Source: Agaribacillus aureus (lineage in GTDB: Bacteria; Bacteroidota; Bacteroidia; Cytophagales; Cyclobacteriaceae). Taken from it: a stretch of DNA of 64,000 bases. Positions 1 through 7,180 of the stretch are shown here, piece by piece. The translations under genes were made by a program, and so were the position numbers. Each line of letters begins with the position of its first letter. Within the stretch, counting starts at the first letter, position 1. Where the stretch lies: positions 744,001-808,000 of the forward strand of contig JAUJEB010000004.1 in assembly GCA_030442055.1 (NCBI GenBank). Reading direction: 5' to 3'. The notes below the pieces were generated by a model. It did no database searches. It saw only the letters and a program-made list of their open reading frames with translations, and was not told where the DNA came from.

Positions 1-762
1 ATTGAAACCAAGGAATATCAAAAAATACAAAATTAACATGAGGGGTATGTAAGGCATGTGAAGGATGGCTTTCCATGGAATGCCATTGTCACCTTTTGGT
101 CTCTGATGCTCCTCACGTATCTTCAATTCCGGTAACCAAAAATAGATCAAAGACAGGCCTATCACCGAAATTAAAGCTGCTGCTATCACTGGGACAACAT
201 ACCCGTAGCTAGTAGATCCTAAAATACCGGCCATCGCCGGCCCCACAATAAACCCGATCCCGGATGAGGCGGACATTTTGCCAAAATTGCTTTTACGGTT
301 TCCCTCTTTCGAGATGTCTGCTAAATAAGCATTGGCCACTGATATATTGCCGCCTGTGAGACCGTCCAGCACCCTTGCCAGTATTAACATAATAATAGGT
401 AAAGTGAGCACCAACCCTCCCAGCAAACCGGAATCAAAACTGATAAGCACCGTGCGTTTCACATAAAAAGCCAACAGAAATACCAACCATGAAAACAGTG
501 TGCCCGCCTGACTCAGTGCCAGAATCTTTCTGCGACCATATTTGTCTGACCAGTTGCCAAGAACCGGCGATCCGATCAACTGAAAAAAGGGATAGGCAGC
601 CAATATAAACCCATACAGTATACCATTGCCACCAAAATCATCCACCACAAATACCAAAAACGGAATAACGATGCTGAAACCCAGTGAATTAATAAAATTG
701 ACCACCAGCAATGGCACTATTTGCCTGTTGCCGGAAACGGTCAAATCAGATGGTTTATTCAA
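1..762 (-). CDS. MFS drug-efflux type transporter (partial, C-terminus outside window)
   Basis: Reverse-strand reading frame that runs off the left edge. It encodes a run of hydrophobic helices; the first is at about residues 14-36, after a short polar N-terminus. The MFS loop 2-3 signature is visible as GSPVLGNWSDKYGRRK, placing it among TetA-like H+ antiporters of the inner membrane. About 254 residues of an expected ~400 are present. No in-frame ATG lies between the upstream stop (784-786) and the first helix, so the start is taken as the TTG at 762, which is common in this genome but not proven. Substrate cannot be told from sequence. It looks monocistronic and points away from the window interior. 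Confidence 0.8.
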   Translation of the reverse strand, partial: MNKPSDLTVSGNRQIVPLLVVNFINSLGFSIVIPFLVFVVDDFGGNGILYGFILAAYPFFQLIGSPVLGNWSDKYGRRKILALSQAGTLFSWLVFLLAFYVKRTVLISFDSGLLGGLVLTLPIIMLILARVLDGLTGGNISVANAYLADISKEGNRKSNFGKMSASSGIGFIVGPAMAGILGSTSYGYVVPVIAAALISVIGLSLIYFWLPELKIREEHQRPKGDNGIPWKAILHMPYIPLMLILYFLIFLGFN

Positions 763-905
763 AGCCTTACATTTTCTACTAAGCTAATTAATTTGCTTAT
801 AAAACGGCTAATTTCACTATTAATTAAAGATCAACTTTTTTAATTATCTGCCCCGGCCGGCAAGCGACGGACAAGATGGCAACGCTTTTGTGATCCTGAC
901 ATTAC

Positions 906-1784
906 CTATCCATAGTTAAATTTTAAAATCTGCCTTAATTGCCTTTTTACCAAATGTCGATTGTCACTGTTGAGATAAATGATATAGGAATGATACCTGT
1001 TACACAGGATTAAGAGAAAGTGTAATACCGGCAACGGAAACTTTTTATGCATCCTCAATATCCTGTCCTGTGAAAAAATATTGTAGCCCTTCAGCAAAAA
1101 AAATATATTTTTCTCAAGATAATACCTGGCAATTTTAGCCTTCCTTCCAACTTTCATGGGACGGTCACTTAAAAAATGTACCTGCCGGATCCTGCCTGTA
1201 TCCCTTGTATGGAAATCTATTACTTCAGTGGTTCCCAACGGTTGCTTATTGTCCTTGCTTTCAAAATATACCCCAAAGAAAGGATCGAATAATATCCACT
1301 TTTTCCATTGATGGCAGTAGATCTCATTAAACGAATGGCCTAAATTTTTGCCGGTGTTTTTATATTTAAGACTCCCAACCAATCCCCACTCTCTAACCCT
1401 AATATTCAGGGCAAGACATAAAGCCGTAAAAATGTTGGAATAATCGCTGCAGGTCCCACCCCCATTATTTTTAAGCAAACGCAATATTTCGACGGTAGAA
1501 TATCCCAGCCCCCTGCCTTTTCCATAGTGCTTATTCATATACCGAATAATTTTTTTTGCAGCTACAAACGAAGAATTACCCTTCTTTACACCTATCCGTT
1601 TAATCTCCTCCCTGAATTCAATGGGAATTTTATCTTTGCGAACATACTTATTGCAATGCTCCTCATAGAAGTCATTTTTGCCCGGCTTTTTGATAGTAAG
1701 CCAAAACCTGGTTGAATAAAAGACCGGGTGTCTTTTTAAAAAATAGGGAAATTTCATTTTCACAGCTAAAAAATAGGTTGTCAT
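906..1784 (-). CDS. Transglutaminase-like cysteine protease-fold protein
   Basis: 292 residues without a recognisable signal peptide. The transglutaminase-like core spans roughly residues 70-170. The Cys-His-Asp triad can be placed at C112 (in GGTCSDYSNIF), H150 (in GHSFNEIY) and D167 (in ILFDPFFGV). Members of this superfamily are mostly peptidases, amidases or crosslinkers; the substrate here is unknown. The C-terminal ~90 residues are basic, aromatic and unlike known domains. An internal Met at residue 10 is an alternative start. It stands alone between the MFS gene and a divergent small gene, with no sign of an operon. Confidence 0.7.
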   Translation of the reverse strand: MTTYFLAVKMKFPYFLKRHPVFYSTRFWLTIKKPGKNDFYEEHCNKYVRKDKIPIEFREEIKRIGVKKGNSSFVAAKKIIRYMNKHYGKGRGLGYSTVEILRLLKNNGGGTCSDYSNIFTALCLALNIRVREWGLVGSLKYKNTGKNLGHSFNEIYCHQWKKWILFDPFFGVYFESKDNKQPLGTTEVIDFHTRDTGRIRQVHFLSDRPMKVGRKAKIARYYLEKNIFFLLKGYNIFSQDRILRMHKKFPLPVLHFLLILCNRYHSYIIYLNSDNRHLVKRQLRQILKFNYG

Positions 1785-2063
1785 CCAATAGTCTAAAAAA
1801 CAGCCCTACACAATTTTAAGATACGAAAAAGTTTTGATTCTCTCAATTTAAAAGGTTTTTTATTTCCCCGAATACCGGTGACACCTCATTGAATTGATTA
1901 TTCCCGAATTTGTTATACAAACGCTAAAAAGTGTGTTTAAAAAGCAGCCGTTCAACCATACTATTTTCCGATCAACATCAATTACCCTCAATTAACATTT
2001 TATTGATACCCGTAAATTATTCCATTGCGTATATTTAATGTAAACCTATAAGAATGATTGAAT

Positions 2064-2330
2064 ATGAAATTTAATCAAGCTATTACTATCGTTTGCCTGG
2101 CGCTTAGCTTTTGCGTCTTTGATCAAATGAAGGATAAGGTGATTGAAAGAATCGGAGATCCGGATGATAATCACAAAATTTTAACGAGCAGTGTCAGTAA
2201 GGCTCAGGCCATAATTCCTGAAACATGTTCTGTCGGCCTGAAAAAGGACTGTTCCGTAAGAAATAGCGATATGACTCTGGTTGGTCTTGGTAAAAAGGTT
2301 TACAAAGTAATACTGTTTTCAGCGCTTTAA
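2064..2330 (+). CDS. Small secreted protein of unknown function
   Basis: 88 residues if the ATG at 2064 is used; an upstream TTG at 2058 would add two residues. The N-terminus (K then about 15 hydrophobic residues up to FCVFDQ) resembles a Sec signal peptide. The rest is polar, with two cysteines in the stretch CSVGLKKDCS that could form a disulfide after export. I recognise no family. A TATATTTA box at about 2031-2038 differs from the TAnnTTTG promoter consensus only in its last base. It is short and lacks homology support, so it may not be a real gene. Confidence 0.4.
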   Translation: MKFNQAITIVCLALSFCVFDQMKDKVIERIGDPDDNHKILTSSVSKAQAIIPETCSVGLKKDCSVRNSDMTLVGLGKKVYKVILFSAL

Positions 2331-2489
2331 TCACCAACAACAATATTATCGCGGGCTATATTTCAAGAAAAATTGAAATATAGCCAATTGCGATAAATCT
2401 CGCCATCCGCTAAATTTGCATCCCAAAGGTCAGCTTAGAATAGCAATGCATTCTACTTGACTCATTGGTGATAGATAATTTTCTCTTTC

Positions 2490-3506
2490 ATGGCTTACTA
2501 CATCAAAAAAAAATTATGGCAAATTGACGGCCTCAGGCCGACCCCTGAAAAAATTTATTATAGGAGACGAACTGTCCTTAAAAAACTGGGGATCATTTCA
2601 GGGGGCTTGTTGGGTGGTTCCACTTTGCTCAGTGGCTGTACACAAAAACCAAATAGAGAAAAATCCAATCCGGAACAACCAGGGGTCATTTCCAATCATT
2701 TTAATTTTGACGGGATGGCAGATCTGTATCCTGCCAGGAGGAATGAGAAATACGCACTTGACCGTCCGCTTACAGATGAATACCACGCCACTCATAAAAA
2801 CAACTTTTATGAATTCATAAGCCGCCAGGATCCCGATATCTACAATGTATATAAATTTGTATCAGATTTTGAAAACCGGGATTGGAAAATTGAGGTTTCC
2901 GGACTGGCTGATAACACAGGTACGTTTTACCTGGAAGATCTGATCAAAAAAATGGGGCTTGAGGAACGGACCTATCGTTTTCGCTGCGTGGAAAGGTGGT
3001 CAATGGCGGTGCCGTGGACAGGTTTTCCGCTGGCAAAGCTTATTAAATATTTTGCCCCAAAAAATGAGGCCAGATTTGTGGCTATGGTTTCCTATTCCAA
3101 CGCTGAACAAATGGAAGGCGTCAGGAACCTCACCCATTATCCATGGCCCTATTCGGAAGGTTTGACCATGGAGGAGGCCACTAATGAACTGGCTTTTATG
3201 GCTACAGGGCTCTATGGAAAACCAATTCCCAAACAGAACGGAGCTCCGATCAGACTGGTGGTACCCTGGAAATATGGCTATAAAAATATAAAGTCCATTG
3301 TCAAAATCACCTTTACCGACCAACAGCCAAAAACATTTTGGAATCAGGTAGCTCCAACAGAATATCCCTTTACTTCCAATGTGGATCCCAGCGTTCCCCA
3401 CCCCAGGTGGTCGCAGGCCTTTGAACAAATGATCCCCGATGGCGAAAAAAGGCCTACTTTGAAGTACAACGGTTACGAAAAACTCGTCGCCCACCTATAC
3501 ACCTGA
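2490..3506 (+). CDS. msrP: Protein-methionine-sulfoxide reductase catalytic subunit MsrP (molybdopterin enzyme)
   Basis: 338 residues matching the YedY/MsrP family along its length. It reduces oxidised methionine in envelope proteins using a mononuclear molybdopterin cofactor. The Mo-ligating cysteine is C166 in YRFRCVERWSM; the family blocks PWTGFPL, NGAPIRLVVPWKYG and HPRWSQA are all present. The N-terminus has a twin-arginine motif (RRRTVLKKLG) for folded export, followed by LLSGC (C50), which looks like a lipobox. The mature enzyme may therefore be membrane-anchored, unlike the soluble E. coli protein. The usual partner, the haem membrane subunit MsrQ, is not next to it; the next gene is unrelated and on the other strand. 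A MogA gene for its cofactor lies at 26 kb. Confidence 0.93.
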   Translation: MAYYIKKKLWQIDGLRPTPEKIYYRRRTVLKKLGIISGGLLGGSTLLSGCTQKPNREKSNPEQPGVISNHFNFDGMADLYPARRNEKYALDRPLTDEYHATHKNNFYEFISRQDPDIYNVYKFVSDFENRDWKIEVSGLADNTGTFYLEDLIKKMGLEERTYRFRCVERWSMAVPWTGFPLAKLIKYFAPKNEARFVAMVSYSNAEQMEGVRNLTHYPWPYSEGLTMEEATNELAFMATGLYGKPIPKQNGAPIRLVVPWKYGYKNIKSIVKITFTDQQPKTFWNQVAPTEYPFTSNVDPSVPHPRWSQAFEQMIPDGEKRPTLKYNGYEKLVAHLYT

Positions 3507-3510
3507 CCCA

Positions 3511-3796
3511 TACTCACTAATTACCCCTTCCGGCCAATTCATTCATCTTAATCGACCTATACCCGTCGGGCCACCTTCCCCGGGGAAGGAATTAATTATC
3601 CCTTTTTAAATAAGGAACAAAAAAAGCAACTAAGACAACCCACACTTCACACTCACTCACGAATTACCCCTTCCGGCCAATTCATTTGTCCTAATCGACA
3701 CATTCCCACCAGGCCACCTTCCCCAGGGAAGGATTAGTTATCCCTTTTAAATAAGAACAAAAAACAGTTACTAAGCCCATACTTCACACTCACACT
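3511..3796. repeat. Two tandem copies of a 143-bp intergenic repeat with a central palindrome
   Basis: Unit 1 is about 3511-3653 and unit 2 about 3654-3796; matching landmarks are exactly 143 bp apart. Shared blocks include TTACCCCTTCCGGCCAATTC (3521 and 3664), the palindrome CCTTCCCCGGGGAAGG (3574-3589, perfect) and its one-mismatch copy (3717-3732), and a following T/A-rich run. The CACACTCACT-type block at the end of each unit recurs a third time at about 3784-3800, where it overlaps the stop codon of the next gene. Each palindrome could fold into a hairpin followed by a T-rich stretch, so the units might also act as transcription terminators between the converging genes. Confidence 0.8.
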
Positions 3797-4050
3797 CACT
3801 CTCCTCCGCCTCCCAGCCTATGTCCGGACTTCTGCCACCTGTCCAGTAAAGGTTGCTCCAGCTTAAATTCACGATATTCGTCCGGATTCATAATCGGAAT
3901 TCCCTTTATGATCGGAAACAGGCGTTTACAATCCTGGCAGGAAAGAAACCCTTCTATAACATTACCATCGACATCTTTGGTAATACTTGTTAAGGTCAGC
4001 TCCGCTTTATCAAAAGGACAACACAGTTTTTTTATGGTCTCAAGTTTCAT
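3796..4050 (-). CDS. Trm112-like small zinc-binding protein
   Basis: 84 residues starting at MKLETIKKLCCP; an in-frame upstream start would add 17 residues of atypical sequence and is rejected. Trm112/YcaR-type proteins are small zinc-ribbon proteins; eukaryotic and archaeal Trm112 binds and activates several methyltransferases. Candidate ligands are C10/C11 near the N-terminus and the CQDC pair C38/C41, followed by the family-typical FPIIKGIPIM. It lies on the same strand as the ThiE-like, AIR-synthase-like and methyltransferase genes but is separated from them by a ~160-bp repeat element. Co-expression and a partnership with the methyltransferase are inferences. Confidence 0.75.
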   Translation of the reverse strand: MKLETIKKLCCPFDKAELTLTSITKDVDGNVIEGFLSCQDCKRLFPIIKGIPIMNPDEYREFKLEQPLLDRWQKSGHRLGGGGE

Positions 4051-4099
4051 GTGTTTATAATTTATTTTTTTGTCAGATGGAACCTCACATATTATAATC

Positions 4100-4262
4100 A
4101 TTGCGCTGCGCCTCTGCTAAAGCTTTCTCCGGTCTCTTACGCTTTAGCTTCAGCGACAGCGTGCGGCCGAAGCCTTGCTCCTCCGCTGAAGCTTCGACGA
4201 CACGCGGATGGCGAAGGACTCAGCGACATGCGGTGTGTGTCGATTACGTCATGCTCGGTTTC
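4100..4262. repeat. GC-rich intergenic element with nested inverted repeats
   Basis: A clearly GC-richer block than its flanks, directly after the ThiE-like stop codon. It contains inverted pairs CTAAAGC (4117-4123) with GCTTTAG (4141-4147), and GCTTCAGCG (4147-4155) with CGCTGAAGC (4184-4192). Short GCTT/AAGC and CGAAG words recur throughout. No convincing protein is encoded. It resembles dispersed palindromic intergenic repeats of the type that spread without carrying their own transposase. It may fold in the mRNA between the ThiE-like and Trm112-like genes. Confidence 0.6.
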
Positions 4263-4911
4263 ATGTTTTATTTGCTTTTAATTGTTTTGAATATTTTTGA
4301 ATTGCCAGGTCCGGCTTGTCCGAATTCATGATCCCTGAAATGACCGCTATGCCGTCAAACGGAAGCGCAGCCAATTCCGGCACATTTTCAGGTTTTATGC
4401 CGCCCGCTAAAAACACCGGCATGGACGTTAGACTTTTTGCTTTTTGAATGGTTTCAAATTTTACCAGCTCGCAGCTATTGGAAGTAGTGGACGGAAAAAC
4501 CGAGCAGAAAGAGATGTAATCAAAACCATTTTCATTGGCCCACTGCACCAGTGAAAGATCATTATTACAGGTCAGGCCACTTACAAATTCTCTGTTAATA
4601 GTCTGCTTAATATACTGGAAATTATGCGGTATCCTATCAAAGTGAACCCCGTCTAATGCTGTTGCACGAAGCCATTCCCATTGATTATTAATAAGTACGG
4701 GCACACACTTCTCATGACAGCGCTCAGTGATATTCTGGATTAATTTCAGAGGATCACGTTGCGCTGGGAAATTATCCCATAACTGTACTGCCACAATTTT
4801 TTCTTGCAAAATTAATGTCAGCTTATCCATTAAAACGCTTTCATCCTGTGATGGGTCTATGACCAGGTAAATACCCTGACCTATTTTTCTCTTCCCTTTC
4901 ATTATTTCCAT
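4261..4911 (-). CDS. ThiE/TenI-family protein (thiamine phosphate synthase-like)
   Basis: 216 residues with the TIM-barrel pattern of ThiE/TenI: VAVQLWDN (usual QLREK position), DGVHFDRI, VSGLTCNND, a CSVFPSTTSNSCE loop where ThiE has its GPIFPT-type phosphate loop, MPVFLAGGIKPENV and FDGIAVISGI. True ThiE joins hydroxymethylpyrimidine pyrophosphate and thiazole phosphate to make thiamine phosphate. Here the K of QLREK and the usual T/K of the phosphate loop are replaced, so activity may differ. The gene overlaps the end of the AIR-synthase-like gene by 10 bp, indicating translational coupling in the TPP-riboswitch operon. The family is clear; the exact reaction is uncertain. Confidence 0.8.
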   Translation of the reverse strand: MEIMKGKRKIGQGIYLVIDPSQDESVLMDKLTLILQEKIVAVQLWDNFPAQRDPLKLIQNITERCHEKCVPVLINNQWEWLRATALDGVHFDRIPHNFQYIKQTINREFVSGLTCNNDLSLVQWANENGFDYISFCSVFPSTTSNSCELVKFETIQKAKSLTSMPVFLAGGIKPENVPELAALPFDGIAVISGIMNSDKPDLAIQKYSKQLKANKT

Positions 4912-5957
4912 CCTTTACGAAGTGCCCCAAAGAATGCCTCCCAGTAGGGATCTTCACGGAGATAAGTTAAATTCTTGGCCAGGCCATTTTCCACCAGCTT
5001 GACACCATTTTCTTTCTCCTTGATTTCACCAACCACACAGCAGGGGATGTTTTCCTTTTTCAGACGTTCTATTATCAATGATGCGCTGTCTTTTTTACAG
5101 GTAATAATCATTGATCCCGCACCTACACAATGGCGTGGATCGATTGAGAACAGCGCGCAAACATTCTGCTGTACTTTACCTACCGGAAGGTGGTCACTAA
5201 AAATAAGGGCGCCGCTGTCGGAAGCACTGGCTAATTCATAAATAGCGCCCAGTAGGCCGCCTTCGGTCACGTCATGCATGGCCGTTACATCGTTGTACCG
5301 GGTGTGTTGACCAACAGCGGTCAAAGCATCCCGTAATGATGAAGTGTCATAAAACATGGCACAGGCTTTTTGATAAGCTTCAGCACCAATATAGTTTTTT
5401 ACCGTTTGCGGAAAACTCATGGCCAGTATGGACGTGGCGGAAAGAGCAGCCTGTTTTGTCACTAAAATAGTATCTCCGGGTCTGGCATTTTGAGAAGTGA
5501 GCACCTGCTGCCGGGGAGCGATGGTGAAAAGCGTGCCTCCGCCGGCAATCGTGGAGTTTTGCCCCTCGATAAACCCGGTATGTCCGCCGGTGATAGCAAT
5601 GCCAATGTCGGCACAAAATTTATGAATGTAATTCCAATACGTTTTAAAATCCTGTTTGGAAAGCGTTGGCGGAAGATTTAATACAAACTGTCCATACATC
5701 GGAGCAAAACCCGTCGTCGCCATGTCATTGGCCATCAGGTGCACTGACAGCCAGGCAGATTCTTCCAAACCCAGAGAAGGAATAAGCGACAGCGGATCGC
5801 TCGTGATGGCCATGGCCATACCTCCGGGCAAATCGGTTACGGAAACATCTACGCCAAACCGGGGGCCAACACGCACCTCATTCCTTTGATGTCCACACTG
5901 TGTTCTGACAATATCTGTAAACAGGTGGTGATCTATTTTTCCAAGCTTGTCTTCCAT
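4902..5957 (-). CDS. AIR synthase-related protein (PurM/HypE/ThiL superfamily)
   Basis: 351 residues. Superfamily marks are SDPLSLIPSLG near residue 55, ANDMATTGFAP (the usual ND-metal/ATP segment), ITGGHTGF, RPGDTILVTK and AMHDVTEGGLLGA at the start of the second domain. These proteins bind ATP and phosphorylate or dehydrate a substrate; relatives include PurM, ThiL (thiamine phosphate kinase), SelD and HypE. It lacks the HypE C-terminal cysteine tail and the SelD N-terminal Cys/Sec loop. Sitting between a methyltransferase and a ThiE-like gene under a TPP riboswitch, a ThiL-like kinase role is a reasonable guess but not shown. Its start codon directly abuts the methyltransferase stop (zero gap). 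Confidence 0.8.
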   Translation of the reverse strand: MEDKLGKIDHHLFTDIVRTQCGHQRNEVRVGPRFGVDVSVTDLPGGMAMAITSDPLSLIPSLGLEESAWLSVHLMANDMATTGFAPMYGQFVLNLPPTLSKQDFKTYWNYIHKFCADIGIAITGGHTGFIEGQNSTIAGGGTLFTIAPRQQVLTSQNARPGDTILVTKQAALSATSILAMSFPQTVKNYIGAEAYQKACAMFYDTSSLRDALTAVGQHTRYNDVTAMHDVTEGGLLGAIYELASASDSGALIFSDHLPVGKVQQNVCALFSIDPRHCVGAGSMIITCKKDSASLIIERLKKENIPCCVVGEIKEKENGVKLVENGLAKNLTYLREDPYWEAFFGALRKGWK

Positions 5958-6680
5958 TTATGCAGCATCATTTAATTTAACATAAAGACCAAAAAAATCG
6001 CCATAGGGCAATCCCCATTGTTGCACCGGAAACCACCTTGGCAATCCGGTACACGTCCATTCGATTGAAAAGGACCTGCCCTCCAGGGCCTGATTGATGA
6101 TGTTGATTAATTTTTGCGGCGTATAAAACGTAGCTGTGATGTAAAACGGATTCTTCCCAAAAACCTGTTGAACACGCCTTCTTACTACCTTGGTTGAATT
6201 TCTGTTCATCATGCCCATGGCAATGCCGTACCTGGCAACCCTGGCCGCCTCCTGTATTACTTTGACAGGATCTTTGTAATATTCAAAAGTGGTGATAAAG
6301 GCCAGGGCATCAAAGGTGTGGTCTTTAAAAGGCATATGATGGGAATCAGCCATCACCAGATCGCCGTCAAATAAATGTATGGCTTGTGACAACATAAGTG
6401 GTGAAATATCACCCCCGGTGGCCTGTATTCCGATTTCCTGCCACCATCTTGTAAAACGCGTAGTGCCACAGCCAAACTCCAGTAGTGTTTTGATACGACT
6501 GTCTTTGGACACAAGCTGCTCCATTACCTTTTTCTGCCAGACCTCTGCCCGTTTGTACCGTCCCTCATACCATTGTTCATAAGTATCGGTATATACGCGA
6601 TTGAAAAACCATTCAGGTCTGTTTTGCCAGTTTTGCTGGTTTTGGGGAATTAATTCAAAAGATTTTTTCTCTAACGCCAT
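5958..6680 (-). CDS. Class I SAM-dependent methyltransferase, first gene of TPP-riboswitch operon
   Basis: 240 residues with a Methyltransf_11-type Rossmann fold: motif I LLEFGCGTTRFTRW (about residues 65-78), GGDISPLML (the acidic SAM ribose-binding strand), VMADSHHMPFKDHTFDAL and the FEYYKDP helix. The C-terminal part with repeated aromatic residues probably shapes the substrate pocket. The substrate is unknown; relatives act on small molecules and quinones as well as on proteins and RNA. It is the first gene after the riboswitch and is followed without gap by the AIR-synthase-like gene, so it should respond to thiamine pyrophosphate. A Trm112-like protein at the end of the cluster is a candidate activating partner. 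Confidence 0.82.
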   Translation of the reverse strand: MALEKKSFELIPQNQQNWQNRPEWFFNRVYTDTYEQWYEGRYKRAEVWQKKVMEQLVSKDSRIKTLLEFGCGTTRFTRWWQEIGIQATGGDISPLMLSQAIHLFDGDLVMADSHHMPFKDHTFDALAFITTFEYYKDPVKVIQEAARVARYGIAMGMMNRNSTKVVRRRVQQVFGKNPFYITATFYTPQKLINIINQALEGRSFSIEWTCTGLPRWFPVQQWGLPYGDFFGLYVKLNDAA

Positions 6681-6760
6681 CTTTTTATTTGTTTAAAACA
6701 AAAATTCAACCCTGATGGAAGGCCCAAAAGGATGGCGTATAAAATGGGGTTTTTTAGTAC

Positions 6761-6839
6761 TGCATCCCTACGTTGGCATTATCCAAATCAGGTGTCGGGT
6801 ATAATCTCAGCCAGACTAAGCGTCGGGCACCCCGTGCAT
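6761..6839 (-). promoter_or_regulatory. TPP riboswitch (THI element)
   Basis: Read on the minus strand, the stretch holds all the conserved parts of a thiamine pyrophosphate aptamer in order: ACGGGGTGC, GGCTGAGATTATACCC (pyrimidine-sensor side, CTGAGA at 6810-6805), ACCTGATTTGGATAATGCC (6793-6775) and AACGTAGGGA (to 6765), closed by TGCA/TGCA at the two ends. In the 3' flank, ACCCC (6750-6746) could pair with GGGGT of the 5' half (6833-6829) as an alternative structure, a possible expression platform. About 80 nt separate the aptamer from the methyltransferase ATG. High TPP would be expected to lower expression of the downstream operon. Confidence 0.95.
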
Positions 6840-6849
6840 CTATTAGATA

Positions 6850-6857
6850 CAAACATA
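6850..6857 (-). promoter_or_regulatory. Promoter -7 element (TATGTTTG) of riboswitch operon
   Basis: A perfect TAnnTTTG box on the minus strand, ending about 10 nt before the 5' end of the TPP aptamer. That puts the transcript start just upstream of the closing stem, where a riboswitch leader should begin. Confidence 0.75.
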
Positions 6858-7156
6858 GTTAATTTTGATAAAGACATGTTGATTTTACCCACCTCTTTTT
6901 TTACTATCTCTTCAAGGTGCCGGTAAAAAGCTAAGTAGCAGTCATTTCGGGAATATGGCAGTGCCAGGCGACCTGGATTCATTTGGCTGGTTGAAGAATT
7001 GCTGTGCCAAATCAGGTATCCTCGGCACCCAATTGCGCAAAGACAGACCTTGCCGTTTCCTGACTTCTCAAAGGGATTTTCGGATCTAAAACTGCCTATG
7101 GACGGTTTTTAATTGTAACCTTTTCGTCTGGATAGCAGTCAAATAAAGAGAGGACA

Positions 7157-7164
7157 TACCTTTG
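7157..7164 (+). promoter_or_regulatory. Promoter -7 element (TACCTTTG)
   Basis: Matches the Bacteroidota TAnnTTTG consensus 16 nt before the ATG of the DUF697 gene, implying a very short 5' leader. Confidence 0.6.
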
Positions 7165-7180
7165 ATTTAACACCTGACTT

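Noticed and set aside
4051-4331. Two 76-codon frames over the GC-rich element
   Set aside because: They arise from repeat DNA with few stops, have no promoter and overlap the ThiE-like gene end antisense.
4902-5957. Identification as selD (selenophosphate synthetase)
   Set aside because: The glycine-rich N-terminal Cys/Sec loop of SelD is absent; only superfamily-level motifs are shared.
6788-6982. 64-codon open frame on the minus strand upstream of the methyltransferase
   Set aside because: It reads straight through the TPP riboswitch and promoter box, so it cannot be a conserved protein.
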